The position numbers and the translations under genes are program-made. A stretch of 64,000 bases of DNA, taken from positions 3,038,001 through 3,102,000 of the forward strand of contig NZ_LT629755.1 in the NCBI RefSeq assembly GCF_900104685.1. The letters run 5' to 3'. Each line of letters begins with the position of its first letter. Position 1 is the stretch's first letter. Of this stretch, positions 44,516 through 52,903 are shown piece by piece. The stretch comes from Agromyces flavus. Its GTDB lineage: Bacteria; Actinomycetota; Actinomycetes; Actinomycetales; Microbacteriaceae. A model generated the notes under the pieces. It was given only the letters and a program-made list of their open reading frames with translations. It was not told the origin of the DNA and searched no databases.

Positions 44516-45025
44516 TTACAGCCGGATCTCGAGGGTGACGGAATCGGTGGCGCGGGCGACCTCGACCAGCCCGGCCCGCTCGAGCACGCGCCGGGCGGGA
44601 AGGTTCGCGATCTCGCATTCGGCTCGGGCGATCGTGGCGCCGGTCGAGGCGATCAGGCGCAGGGCCTCGGCGACCACGTGCGATGACAGGCCCTCGCCGC
44701 GCGCGGCGGGAACGAGCGCGAAGCCGAACTCCACCGCTCCGCGCTGATCGGGCGGACCGAACAGGTTCACGCCGCCGATCGCCGCGCCGTCGGCGCCATC
44801 GGGTGCGGCCGCTCGGCGCACCAGGTAGGGGCCGAAGGGGGCCGGGTCGCCATTGCGCCGGGCGGTGCCGACGTAGTCGGCGAGCAGCTCGGGCTCGTCG
44901 GTGAACGAGTAGCCGCCCTCCCATCCGTCGAACGGGTCGACGTCGCCCGCGAGCAGGCGCTCGGCGTCGGCGACGGTGAACGGGTGCAGCGTGATGGGTG
45001 CCGTGGTGATCTCCACGGCAGACAT
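44516..45025 (-). CDS. GNAT family N-acetyltransferase
   Basis: A 169-residue acyl-CoA-dependent acetyltransferase. It begins with a typical ITLHPFTVADAERLLAGD, contains GGVNLFGPPDQRGAVEFGFA, then the acetyl-CoA loop LVPAARGEGLSSHVVAEALR and the late IANLPARRVLERAGLVEVAR. The ATG at 45025 is the start that leaves the family N-terminus without extra residues; the open frame continues to 45097. Convergent with E2. Substrate unknown, possibly ribosomal protein (RimJ/L-like) or a small molecule. Confidence 0.84.
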   Translation of the reverse strand: MSAVEITTAPITLHPFTVADAERLLAGDVDPFDGWEGGYSFTDEPELLADYVGTARRNGDPAPFGPYLVRRAAAPDGADGAAIGGVNLFGPPDQRGAVEFGFALVPAARGEGLSSHVVAEALRLIASTGATIARAECEIANLPARRVLERAGLVEVARATDSVTLEIRL

Positions 45026-45109
45026 GGTCGCATGGACCGGTGTCACGTGGGTGAACCGTCCACAGCCGCCGTCACCGAGCGACATTCGCTGCGGCACGCT
45101 TTCGTGATT

Positions 45110-45138
45110 TTGACAACCATTATCAATAAGCGTACGGT
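45110..45138 (+). promoter_or_regulatory. Zinc operon promoter with Zur-box-like palindrome
   Basis: TTGACA at 45110-45115 and TACGGT at 45133-45138 are exactly 17 bases apart, and the GTG start follows six bases later. The imperfect palindrome TTGACAACCATTATCAA (45110-45126) covers the -35 box and resembles actinobacterial Zur operators (TGATAAT..TTATCA type). Zinc-bound Zur would block polymerase here. Confidence 0.7.
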
Positions 45139-45144
45139 GGCTTC

Positions 45145-46182
45145 GTGCCCACCACCCGACCCCGCCGCTCCGCTCGCCTCGTGCTGCTCGCCGCCGCGGC
45201 GACCTCCGTCGTGCTGCTCGCGGGCTGTGCCTCGCCGGGAACGGGCGGTGAGGGAGACGGGCCTCGAGTCGTGGCGACCACGACCCAGGTCGCCGACTTC
45301 ACGGATGAGCTGGCGGGGGAGCAGGTCGAGCTCACGCCGCTGCTGCAGCCCGGGCAGAGCGCTCACGCGTTCGACCCCTCGGCGGCGCAGTTGCTCGCAC
45401 TCGGGCAGGCCGATGCGCTCGTCGTCAACGGCGGCGGTCTCGAGAGCTGGCTCGACGATGCCATCGCGGCATCCGGGTTCGACGGCGCGCTCATCGACGC
45501 GAGCACGGGCATCGAGCTGGCCGGCACCGATGAGGTGCACGACGAGGCGGCGCAGGCCGACGAGCACGGCGACGAGGCGCACGACGATGACGACCACGCC
45601 CACGGGTCCGGCAATCCGCACATCTGGACCGACCCCGCCCTCGCCGAGCAGATGGTCGCGAACATCGCCGACGGCCTGGCCGACCTCGACGGCGTCGACA
45701 TCGAGGCCCTGCGCGCGAGGGAGTCCGATTACACGGCGCAGCTCGCGGCACTCGACGACTGGATCGCCGAGAACGTGGCCGCGGTGCCCGCCGATCAACG
45801 GCTGCTCGTGACGAACCACGACGCGTTCACCTACTTCCTCAGCGCGTACGACGTGACCTTCGTCGGCAGCGTCATCCCGAGCTTCGACGACAACGCCGAG
45901 CCGAGCGCCGCCGAGATCGACCGCCTCGTCGACCGCATCCGTGCCACGGGTGTGCGAGCGGTCTTCTCCGAGGCCTCGATCTCGCCGAAGGCGGCCGCGA
46001 CCATCGCCGCCGAGGCCGACGTGGCCGTGTACTCGGGCGACGACGCGCTGTACGGCGACTCGCTCGGCCAGCCGGGCTCCGACGGCGACACGTACCTCGG
46101 CAGTCAGCTCCACAACGCGCGGCTGATCCTCGAATCGTGGGGCGTCGAGCCTTCCGCCCTGCCCGACGCGCTGCGAGGATGA
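45145..46182 (+). CDS. Zinc ABC transporter substrate-binding lipoprotein (ZnuA-like)
   Basis: High-affinity metal capture. The 345-residue protein starts with an Arg-rich signal and lipobox (VVLLAGCASPG, Cys near residue 28), then VVATTTQVADFTDELAGEQV and the metal ligand region GQSAHAFDPSAAQ. A His/Asp-rich loop (DEAHDDDDHAHGSG, residues 145-158) followed by NPHIWTDPAL is typical of zinc-binding ZnuA. VTNHDAFTYFL and a late SEASISPKAAATIA complete the fold. First gene of a five-gene operon. Confidence 0.93.
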   Translation: MPTTRPRRSARLVLLAAAATSVVLLAGCASPGTGGEGDGPRVVATTTQVADFTDELAGEQVELTPLLQPGQSAHAFDPSAAQLLALGQADALVVNGGGLESWLDDAIAASGFDGALIDASTGIELAGTDEVHDEAAQADEHGDEAHDDDDHAHGSGNPHIWTDPALAEQMVANIADGLADLDGVDIEALRARESDYTAQLAALDDWIAENVAAVPADQRLLVTNHDAFTYFLSAYDVTFVGSVIPSFDDNAEPSAAEIDRLVDRIRATGVRAVFSEASISPKAAATIAAEADVAVYSGDDALYGDSLGQPGSDGDTYLGSQLHNARLILESWGVEPSALPDALRG

Positions 46183-46187
46183 CCCGC

Positions 46188-46955
46188 ATGAGCGCCACGA
46201 CGCCGGTCCTCCGCCTCCGCGACGCCGCGTTCCGGTATCCGGGTGGAGCGGGCGTGTCCGATCTCTCGGTCGACGTGGCGCCGGGGGAGGCGCTCGCCGT
46301 GATCGGCCCGAACGGCGCCGGCAAGTCGACGCTGCTGCGCGGCATCCTGGGTCTCGTCCCGCTCGTCGCCGGCGACATGCAGGTCGACGGCCGAACGAAC
46401 GACGCGGACGGCATGATCGGCTTCCTGCCCCAGTCCGCGGAACTCGATCCCGACTTCCCGATCAGCCTCGCCCAGGTCGTCATGCAGGGTCGGTACCGCC
46501 GCCTCGGCCTCTTCCGGTGGCCGGGTCGCCGCGACCGGCAGCTCGTGCGCGAGGCGCTCGAGACGGTGGGCCTGGCCGACCGAGCCGACCGTCGCTTCGG
46601 CGAGCTGTCGGGCGGGCAGCGGCAGCGTGGCCTGCTCGCTCGGGCCCTGGCCTCCGAGCCGAGCCTGCTCCTGCTCGACGAGCCGTTCAACGGACTCGAC
46701 CAGGCCAACCGCGAGGCGCTCGTCGACACGCTTCGGACGCTCAAGGCGCGCGGTGTCGCCGTGATCGTCTCGACCCACGACCTCGAGCTCGCCCGCGAGG
46801 TCTGCGACACGGTGCTGCTCGTGAACGGCACGCAGCTCAGCTGCGGGCCCGTCGACGACGTGCTGACGCTCTCGAACGTGCAGGAGTGCTTCGACGGGGT
46901 CGAGGTCGAGATCGACGAGCACACGCTGGTCGTGCCCGACCACGAGGGCCACTGA
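46188..46955 (+). CDS. Zinc/manganese ABC transporter ATP-binding protein
   Basis: Energises metal import. The 255-residue protein contains Walker [21 protein letters not shown], the Q-loop [20 protein letters not shown], signature [17 protein letters not shown], Walker [18 protein letters not shown] and the H-loop [13 protein letters not shown]. The ATG at 46188 is preferred because GAGGA lies about eight bases upstream; an ATG at 46179 overlapping the previous stop is in frame. Confidence 0.93.
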   Translation: MSATTPVLRLRDAAFRYPGGAGVSDLSVDVAPGEALAVIGPNGAGKSTLLRGILGLVPLVAGDMQVDGRTNDADGMIGFLPQSAELDPDFPISLAQVVMQGRYRRLGLFRWPGRRDRQLVREALETVGLADRADRRFGELSGGQRQRGLLARALASEPSLLLLDEPFNGLDQANREALVDTLRTLKARGVAVIVSTHDLELAREVCDTVLLVNGTQLSCGPVDDVLTLSNVQECFDGVEVEIDEHTLVVPDHEGH

Positions 46956-47010
46956 TGCCGATCGCGGCATACCGCGCGTCCGAGGCGCCGCGGCGGGGGA
47001 GGGGCGCGCG

Positions 47011-47907
47011 TTGAGCGCGTGGGACGCGCTCGTCGGCGCGTACGCCCTGCCATTCATGGGGCGGGCGCTCGTCGTGCTGCTCGTGCTCGCGGTCGTCGCA
47101 GGGCTCGTCGGCGTGCTCGTGAACCTGCGCGGCCTCGAGTTCATCAGCGACGGGCTCACGCACGCCGTCTTCCCCGGGCTCGCCATCGGCCTCGCCGTGG
47201 GCGGCACGGCCGGACTCGTGCCGGGCGCCGCGATCGCCGCGCTGGCCGGCGCGGTGGCGCTGACGCTCTTCGTGCGCGGGGGCGTCACATCCGACGCGGC
47301 GGTCGCGGTGGTCCTCACCGCAGCGTTCAGCGTCGGCGTGATCGTGGTGTCGCGCAGCGACGACTACGCCGGTGAGCTCGAGGCGCTCCTCTTCGGCCGC
47401 GTGCTCACGATCGCCCCCGAGGACGTGGTCCCGCTCATCGTCGTCTCGCTCGCCGCCGCCGTGCTGGTCGGGGTCACCCTCAAGCAGCAGGTGCTGCGCG
47501 CGTTCGACCCCCAGGCGGGGCGAGCGTGGGGCGACCGGCCCCTCGCGCTCGACCTCGTCCTCAACTCGGCCGTCGCGCTGGTCGTCGTGGCGGGCGCGAG
47601 CACCGTTGGCACGCTCCTCGTCCTCGCGCTGCTCATCGTTCCGGGGGCGTCGTCGCGGCTCGTGACCGACCGGCTGTGGTGGCTGTTCCCGGTCGCCGCG
47701 GCGGTCGGCGCGATGAGTGCCTGGCTCGGGCTGTCGCTCGGTTTCGCGATCTCGGTGGGAGCGGGCGTCGACCTGCCGGCGGGCGCCACCGTCGTCGCCG
47801 TGTTCGTGGCGGCGTACGCCGCGCTCCTCGCGCTCCGGCTCGTCCGCGACCGGATGACGCGCCCCGGCAGACGTCCGGCCGCCGCCCTGGCCACGGGGGA
47901 GCGGTGA
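47011..47907 (+). CDS. Metal ABC transporter permease (first)
   Basis: ABC-3 family membrane subunit. The 298-residue protein has about eight helices, starting [20 protein letters not shown] and containing [20 protein letters not shown], a family hallmark. The TTG at 47011 follows GGGGGAGGGG; no other start gives the family N-terminus. The 55 bases after the ATPase gene contain no other gene. Confidence 0.9.
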   Translation: MSAWDALVGAYALPFMGRALVVLLVLAVVAGLVGVLVNLRGLEFISDGLTHAVFPGLAIGLAVGGTAGLVPGAAIAALAGAVALTLFVRGGVTSDAAVAVVLTAAFSVGVIVVSRSDDYAGELEALLFGRVLTIAPEDVVPLIVVSLAAAVLVGVTLKQQVLRAFDPQAGRAWGDRPLALDLVLNSAVALVVVAGASTVGTLLVLALLIVPGASSRLVTDRLWWLFPVAAAVGAMSAWLGLSLGFAISVGAGVDLPAGATVVAVFVAAYAALLALRLVRDRMTRPGRRPAAALATGER

Positions 47908-48749
47908 TGGGGTACTTCGAGCGCGCACTGGTCGCGGCGATCGTCATCGGCGCGGGTGCCGGATTCGTCGGCGCGCTCGTGGTCCTGCGCCGGCGCACGT
48001 TCTTCGCGCAGGCGCTCACGCACGCGACCTATCCCGGGGCGGTGGCCGCGGCCGCGCTCGGGATCGGCGTGCCGCTCGGGGCCGCCGCGGCATCCGTCGT
48101 CATCGTCGCCGTGATGTCGTGGATCGCCCGCGTGCGACGGCAGGGCGCACAGGTCGCCGCGGGCGTCGTCCTGACCGGCGGGTTCGCGGCGGGCGCGCTG
48201 CTCCAGGCGCTCATCCCCGGGCTCCCGGTGCAGCCCGAGTCGCTGCTCGTGGGATCGATCCTCACCGTGAGCGACGGCGACATCGCCCTCGCGATCGTCG
48301 TCCTCGTGGCATCCGTCGCCCTCGTCGCGGCATTCGGCACGCGCATCGTCTTCTCGACCTTCGACCAGGGAGGGTTCCGCGCCGCGGGATTCCGCGAGTG
48401 GCCGATCGAGGTGCTCGTGCTCGGACTTACGGCGGCCTCGGTCGTCAGCTCGCTGCCGGCGGTGGGCGCCATCCTCGCCATCGCCCTGATCGCGGCGCCT
48501 GCCGCAGCGGCGCGTCTGGTCGTGCCGACCTTCCGCGGCGTGCTCTTCGCCGCCCCGCTGATCGGTGCCGCGGCGGGCGTGATCGGCGTGCTCGTGTCAC
48601 GGTACGCCGCCGTCGCGGCCGGCCCGTCGATCGTGCTCGCGGCCACGGCGTTCTTGCTCGTCGCGCTCGTCGGCTCCCAGCTGCGGCGACTACCCTCGAG
48701 ACGGGCTCCCATTCCGGTGGAGACCGCGGAGGACGCACGGATCGCATGA
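47907..48749 (+). CDS. Metal ABC transporter permease (second)
   Basis: A second ABC-3 permease of 280 residues starting [20 protein letters not shown], with VVLRRRTFFAQALTHATYPG (the same hallmark as the first permease) and SLPAVGAILAIALIAAPAAA near the end. ATG overlaps the previous TGA by one base. Two distinct permeases suggest a heterodimeric channel. Confidence 0.9.
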   Translation: MGYFERALVAAIVIGAGAGFVGALVVLRRRTFFAQALTHATYPGAVAAAALGIGVPLGAAAASVVIVAVMSWIARVRRQGAQVAAGVVLTGGFAAGALLQALIPGLPVQPESLLVGSILTVSDGDIALAIVVLVASVALVAAFGTRIVFSTFDQGGFRAAGFREWPIEVLVLGLTAASVVSSLPAVGAILAIALIAAPAAAARLVVPTFRGVLFAAPLIGAAAGVIGVLVSRYAAVAAGPSIVLAATAFLLVALVGSQLRRLPSRRAPIPVETAEDARIA

Positions 48750-49192
48750 AGCGGAACACCTGGCAACGCGAGGCGGTGCGCGAGGCGCTCGACGGCACCG
48801 AGGGGTTCATCAGCGCGCAGGCGCTGCACTCGGCGCTGCACGCGAGCGGCTCGCCGATCGGCCTGGCCACCGTGTACCGCGCGCTCGGCGACCTCGCCTC
48901 CAACGGCGAGGCCGACTCGTTGCAGTCGCCCGAGGGCGAGGCGCTCTACCGCGCGTGCAGCACCGGGCACCACCACCACCTGATCTGCCGCAACTGCGGG
49001 CTCACCGTCGAGATCGCCGCCGACGAGGTCGAGGCGTGGGCCAAGCGGGTCGCCGCCGAGCACGGCTTCACGGCCGCCGCGCACGTCGTCGACGTCTTCG
49101 GGCTCTGCGCGGAGTGCACTGCGGCGCAGTCGGCGCAGTCGGCGCCGGCGGCGCACGCGTCCGCGGCGGATCGCCACTCCCACGGGACCTGA
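48746..49192 (+). CDS. zur: Fur-family regulator, probably Zur
   Basis: Metal-responsive repressor. The 148-residue protein has the winged-helix RNTWQREAVREALDGTEGFI with IGLATVYRALGDLASNGEAD, the metal-site region THHHHLICRNCG-type sequence (GHHHHLICRNCGLTVE) and a second CxxC at GLCAECTAA; the two CxxC pairs form the structural zinc site. The C-terminal tail is Ala/His-rich. It overlaps the permease stop (ATGA) and closes the zinc operon, so it would control its own operon at the 45110 palindrome. Manganese (Mur) or iron sensing is less likely given the neighbours. Confidence 0.87.
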   Translation: MKRNTWQREAVREALDGTEGFISAQALHSALHASGSPIGLATVYRALGDLASNGEADSLQSPEGEALYRACSTGHHHHLICRNCGLTVEIAADEVEAWAKRVAAEHGFTAAAHVVDVFGLCAECTAAQSAQSAPAAHASAADRHSHGT

Positions 49193-49263
49193 GTCCCCAC
49201 GGCCCCGGCCGGGCCGGGCTACGTTCCGTGGGTCCGCGTCACCGAGCGGACGAAGGGGGACCC

Positions 49264-50631
49264 ATGTACCAGGACGATGCGCTCATTCCGACCTTCTCGC
49301 GTGCGGGTGAGGCGACCACCGCGCGCTACACCCAGATCCCGGACAACTCGATGCTGCCCGAGACCGCGTACCGGATCGTGCGCGACGAGACCATGCTCGA
49401 CGGCAACGCCCGCCTGAACCTCGCCACGTTCGTCGGCACGTGGATGGACGAGTCGGCCGACCGCCTCTACGCCGACGCGTTCGACAAGAACATGATCGAC
49501 AAGGACGAGTACCCGGCGACGGCCGCCATCGAGGAGTACTGCTGGCGCATCCTCGCCGACCTCTGGCACGCGCCCGACCGCACCGACGTCATCGGCACAT
49601 CCACCATCGGCTCGTCCGAGGCTTGCATGCTCGGCGGCCTCGCGCTCAAGCGGCGGTGGCAGAAGGCACGCCGCGCCGCGGGCAAGGACGCCGACAAGCC
49701 CAACCTCATCATGAGCTCGGCGGTCCAGGTCTGCTGGGAGAAGTTCTGCAACTACTTCGACGTCGAGATGCGCCAGGTGGCCACCACCGAGGAGCATCCG
49801 CTGATGGACGGCACGAGCCTCGAGGACGTCGTCGACGAGAACACGATCGGCGTCGTCGTGCTCATGGGCGTCACGTACACCGGCGCCTACGAACCCGTGA
49901 TGAAGGTGCAGGCGAAGCTCGACTCCATCCAGGCGAAGACCGGCCTCGACATCCCGATCCACATCGACGGCGCCTCGGGCGCCATGGTCGCGCCGTTCCT
50001 GCAGCCCGAGCTCGAGTGGGACTTCCGCGTGCCGCGCGTGCAGTCGATCAACACGTCGGGGCACAAGTACGGCCTGGTGTACCCGGGCGTCGGCTGGATC
50101 GTGTGGCGCAACACCGCGGCCCTGCCCGAGGAGCTCGTCTTCCGCGTCAGCTACCTCGGCGGCTCGATGCCGACCTTCGCCCTCAACTTCTCGCGACCCG
50201 GTGCACAGGTGCTGCTGCAGTACTACCGCTTCCTCCGTCTGGGCCGTTCCGGGTACACCTCGATCCAGCAGGCGTCGCAGGATGTCGCGCGCTACCTCTC
50301 GCACGAGGTGGGCAGGTTCGACGCCTTCGAGCTGCTGACCGACGGCAGCGACATCCCGGTGTTCGCCTGGCGGCTGAAGCCGGGCCACACCGACAAGTGG
50401 ACGCTGTACCACCTCTCCGAACGGCTCCGCATCAAGGGATGGCTCGTGCCCGCGTATCCGCTCTCGGGCGAGCTCGAGGGCCAGACGGTCATGCGCATCG
50501 TCTGCCGCGACGGCCTCAGCCGCGACCTCGCCGAGGACCTGCTGCACGACATCCGAGAGGAGACCGAGTTCCTCGACTCGCTCGACGCGCCCATGCCGCA
50601 CCCGGGTCTCCCGCCGGCGTTCCACCACTGA
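49264..50631 (+). CDS. gadB: Glutamate decarboxylase
   Basis: PLP enzyme converting glutamate to GABA, consuming a proton. The 455-residue protein has RLNLATFVGTWMDESADRLY, GTSTIGSSEACMLGGLALKR, IHIDGASGAMVAPFLQPELE with the PLP-binding Asp, and the Schiff-base Lys in SINTSGHKYGLVYPGVGWIV, all standard for GadB. GAAGGGGGACCC precedes the ATG; TACGTT at 49220-49225 may be the -10. No GadC antiporter gene is near, so the acid-resistance cycle would need an unlinked transporter. Confidence 0.95.
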   Translation: MYQDDALIPTFSRAGEATTARYTQIPDNSMLPETAYRIVRDETMLDGNARLNLATFVGTWMDESADRLYADAFDKNMIDKDEYPATAAIEEYCWRILADLWHAPDRTDVIGTSTIGSSEACMLGGLALKRRWQKARRAAGKDADKPNLIMSSAVQVCWEKFCNYFDVEMRQVATTEEHPLMDGTSLEDVVDENTIGVVVLMGVTYTGAYEPVMKVQAKLDSIQAKTGLDIPIHIDGASGAMVAPFLQPELEWDFRVPRVQSINTSGHKYGLVYPGVGWIVWRNTAALPEELVFRVSYLGGSMPTFALNFSRPGAQVLLQYYRFLRLGRSGYTSIQQASQDVARYLSHEVGRFDAFELLTDGSDIPVFAWRLKPGHTDKWTLYHLSERLRIKGWLVPAYPLSGELEGQTVMRIVCRDGLSRDLAEDLLHDIREETEFLDSLDAPMPHPGLPPAFHH

Positions 50632-50632
50632 C

Positions 50633-51271
50633 GTGACCGCACCAGGGGCGGCGACCATCCGGCGGCTGCGCCGTGAGGCGTGGGGCTTCGCGGTCGGCTC
50701 GCTCTGTTTCCTCGTCGGCGCGCTGCCGCCGTACGCCGCCTGGGTGGGCGCCGTCGGGGCGAACCTCACGTTCTTCATCGGTTCGCTCTTCTTCACCACG
50801 GCCGGATTCATCCAGCTGAGCCTCAGCGGACGACGGCCGCCGCACGGTGACACCAATCGCGCCGACCGCGCGGACTGGTGGGCGGCGGCCGTCCAGTTCC
50901 TGGGCACGCTCCTCTTCAACGTCAGCACGTTCGCGGCGCTCGCCGCAGCGATCGCGCGGCCCGACGCCGTGGGGGTGGGATGGCGCCCGGACGCGTGGGG
51001 TTCGCTTGCCTTCCTCGTGGCCAGCACGCTCGCGGTGATCGCGACGAAGGATCGCGGCCGGCTCTGGGATCCCGACGCCCGCACGTGGCACGGCACGTGG
51101 CTGAACCTCGCGGGTTCGGTCGCGTTCGGGGCGTCGGCGGTCGGCGCGTACGTGCTGCCGGCCACCGGCGACCTCCTCAGCGAGTACTGGGCCAACCTCG
51201 GCACCATGCTCGGAGCGGTGTGCTTCTTCGTCGCGGCGCTGCTGTCGCGGCGGACCATCCCGGCGGGGTGA
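50633..51271 (+). CDS. YrhK-like membrane protein
   Basis: A 212-residue protein with about six membrane helices. It starts REAWGFAVGSLCFLVGALPP, with FFIGSLFFTTAGFIQLSLSG and later LNLAGSVAFGASAVGAYVLP and LGTMLGAVCFFVAALLSRR, an internally repeated pattern matching YrhK-domain proteins. The GTG lies one base after the gad stop, so it is likely co-transcribed with gad. Role unknown; the linkage hints at acid or membrane stress. Confidence 0.78.
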   Translation: MTAPGAATIRRLRREAWGFAVGSLCFLVGALPPYAAWVGAVGANLTFFIGSLFFTTAGFIQLSLSGRRPPHGDTNRADRADWWAAAVQFLGTLLFNVSTFAALAAAIARPDAVGVGWRPDAWGSLAFLVASTLAVIATKDRGRLWDPDARTWHGTWLNLAGSVAFGASAVGAYVLPATGDLLSEYWANLGTMLGAVCFFVAALLSRRTIPAG

Positions 51272-51332
51272 CGACGTCGACGCCGGCGACGGATGCCGCG
51301 GCATCCGATTCGGCCCTGATCTGGCCCTCTGC

Positions 51333-51475
51333 TAGACTCGACGTTTGGCTGGGCGCTTCCACCGTCCAGACCGTAGGCGAATCCCCCTGTATCTACCGCG
51401 TAGCGGAGGGGCTCGCCTGCAGACAAGTGACCTTGGGAGGGGCCGTCCGGCCCCTCGGTATTGGAGGAAAGACCA
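51333..51475 (+). promoter_or_regulatory. rpmB promoter and structured leader
   Basis: TAGACT at 51333-51338 is a likely -10. The 130-base leader holds two stems: AGGCGA (51375-51380) with TCGCCT (51413-51418), with CCCCT/AGGGG pairing inside, and GAGGGGCC (51437-51444) with GGCCCCTC (51449-51456) around GTCC, close to the ribosome binding site TTGGAGGAAAG. A candidate cis-acting control RNA for L28. The remaining gap 51272-51332 holds nothing I can name. Confidence 0.45.
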
Positions 51476-51712
51476 ATGGCAGCAGTGTGCCAGGTGACCG
51501 GAGCCACCCCCGGCTTCGGACACAACATCTCGCACTCGCACCGCCGGACGAAGCGCCGCTTCGACCCGAACGTGCAGAAGAAGACCTACTACGTGCCGTC
51601 GCTGCGTCGTAACGTCACCCTGAACGTGTCCGCCAAGGGCATCAAGGTGATCGACGCCCGTGGCATCGAGGCCGTCATCAAGGACATCCAGGCTCGTGGG
51701 GTGAAGCTCTAA
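51476..51712 (+). CDS. rpmB: 50S ribosomal protein L28
   Basis: The 78-residue product [20 protein letters not shown] followed by [16 protein letters not shown] is a standard L28. It has a single Cys and no CxxC pairs, the zinc-independent type. TTGGAGGAAAGACCA precedes the ATG. It overlaps rpmG by one base. Confidence 0.97.
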   Translation: MAAVCQVTGATPGFGHNISHSHRRTKRRFDPNVQKKTYYVPSLRRNVTLNVSAKGIKVIDARGIEAVIKDIQARGVKL

Positions 51713-51879
51713 TGGCGAAGCAGCAGGACATCCGTCCGATCATCAAGCTCCGTTCGACGGCCGGCACCGGGTACACCTACGTGACCCGCAAGAACCGTCG
51801 CAACAACCCCGACCGTCTCGTGCTCAAGAAGTACGACCCCGTGGTGCGCAAGCACGTCGACTTCCGAGAGGAGCGCTAA
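51712..51879 (+). CDS. rpmG: 50S ribosomal protein L33
   Basis: A 55-residue protein starting [20 protein letters not shown] and ending [17 protein letters not shown], clearly L33. It has no Cys, so it is the zinc-free paralogue type. The ATG shares its A with the rpmB stop. Confidence 0.97.
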   Translation: MAKQQDIRPIIKLRSTAGTGYTYVTRKNRRNNPDRLVLKKYDPVVRKHVDFREER

Positions 51880-51882
51880 GAC

Positions 51883-52188
51883 ATGGCGAAGAAGAGCAAG
51901 ATCGCGCGCAACGACCAGCGCAAGGTGATCGTCGAGCGCTACGCGGCCAAGCGCCTCGAGCTGAAGAAGGCGCTCGTCGACCCGAACGGCACCGACGAGA
52001 GCCGCGAGGCCGCCCGCGTCGGCCTGCAGAAGCTGCCCCGCGACGCGTCGCCGGTCCGCCTCCGCAACCGCGACGCCATCGACGGTCGCCCCCGCGGCAA
52101 CCTCTCGAAGTTCGGCATCTCGCGCGTGCGCTTCCGCGACATGGCGCACCGCGGCGAGCTGCCCGGCATCACCAAGTCGAGCTGGTAA
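51883..52188 (+). CDS. rpsN: 30S ribosomal protein S14 (long, zinc-free form)
   Basis: The 101-residue product contains [40 protein letters not shown] and [17 protein letters not shown]. This is the long C-minus S14, without the CxxC pairs of the short form. GAGAGGAGCGCTAAGAC precedes it. Last gene of rpmB-rpmG-rpsN. Confidence 0.97.
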   Translation: MAKKSKIARNDQRKVIVERYAAKRLELKKALVDPNGTDESREAARVGLQKLPRDASPVRLRNRDAIDGRPRGNLSKFGISRVRFRDMAHRGELPGITKSSW

Positions 52189-52204
52189 GCAGTACCGCTT
52201 CCCG

Positions 52205-52240
52205 AGAGGGGCGTCCCGGTCATCGGGGCGCCCCTCTTGT
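52205..52240 (+). terminator. Terminator of the rpmB-rpmG-rpsN operon
   Basis: AGAGGGGCG (52205-52213) pairs with CGCCCCTCT (52229-52237), followed by TGTCGTCT. Strong GC-rich stem 17 bases after the rpsN stop. Confidence 0.75.
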
Positions 52241-52449
52241 CGTCTCATCAGGAGCCGTACGCGACGGGGTTGTCGCGCCATCCGTCAACCCCCTGCGAAA
52301 CGTGCCCCAAACACCCGGAAATCCGCGTGTTTCCGCGGGACTCTGCTACATTCGAGGCGGCCTGAACGGCCACGGGGGCGATCGCGAGGTCGACTCCGCG
52401 TATCCACATGACAGCTGTTGACACAGCGAAGGTCCGAGGAGGACATTCC

Positions 52450-52737
52450 ATGGCTGACAAGTCGCTCAACAAGTCCGAGCTCGTTGCCAAGATCGCTGCG
52501 GCGACGAACCAGAGCCAGAGCACCGTCGACTCCGTGCTGAACGGGTTCTTCGAGACGCTGGCCGACTCGGTCGGATCGGGCACCAAGGTCTCCATCCCGG
52601 GCTGGCTCGCCGTCGAGCGCACCCATCGCGCCGCCCGCACGGGCCGCAACCCGCAGACGGGCGAGACCATCCAGATCGCCGCGGGCAACTCGGTCAAGGT
52701 CTCCGCGGGCTCGAAGCTCAAGGCCGCCGTCAAGTAA
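52450..52737 (+). CDS. hup: HU family DNA-binding protein
   Basis: Nucleoid protein that bends DNA. The 95-residue product has LNKSELVAKIAAATNQSQST and the HU/IHF signature [20 protein letters not shown] with the intercalating Pro (NPQTGETI). It lacks the long Lys/Ala tail of mycobacterial HupB. TACATT at 52347-52352 is a likely -10, giving a leader of about 90 bases that includes GTATCCACA (one change from a DnaA box, near 52400). Confidence 0.95.
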   Translation: MADKSLNKSELVAKIAAATNQSQSTVDSVLNGFFETLADSVGSGTKVSIPGWLAVERTHRAARTGRNPQTGETIQIAAGNSVKVSAGSKLKAAVK

Positions 52738-52771
52738 CTCGCGCGCGTCGCACGACGCATTCCGAGACTCC

Positions 52772-52803
52772 TGAAGGGGCGCCCGGTCCATCCGGTGCGC
52801 CCC
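52772..52803 (+). terminator. Terminator of hup
   Basis: AAGGGGCGCCCGG (52772-52784) pairs with CCGGTGCGCCCCTT (52790-52803) with one bulged base, 35 bases after the stop. No T-run, but the stem is very stable. Confidence 0.75.
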
Positions 52804-52903
52804 TTCGGCGTGCCCGGGACGGCGTGCCGCGCCATCCGTTCTCACTCGCACGGGAGGAGATGTGCGGGTGCGGAGGACCGTTCCGGCGTCCCGATCCTCC
52901 CGC

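Noticed and set aside
46954-47014. Tiny frame [19 protein letters not shown] between the ATPase and first permease
   Set aside because: Only 19 codons, no ribosome binding site, and it overlaps the permease start; more likely spacer.
51272-51475. Zur operator before rpmB
   Set aside because: No TGATAAT-type palindrome visible, unlike the clear one at 45110.
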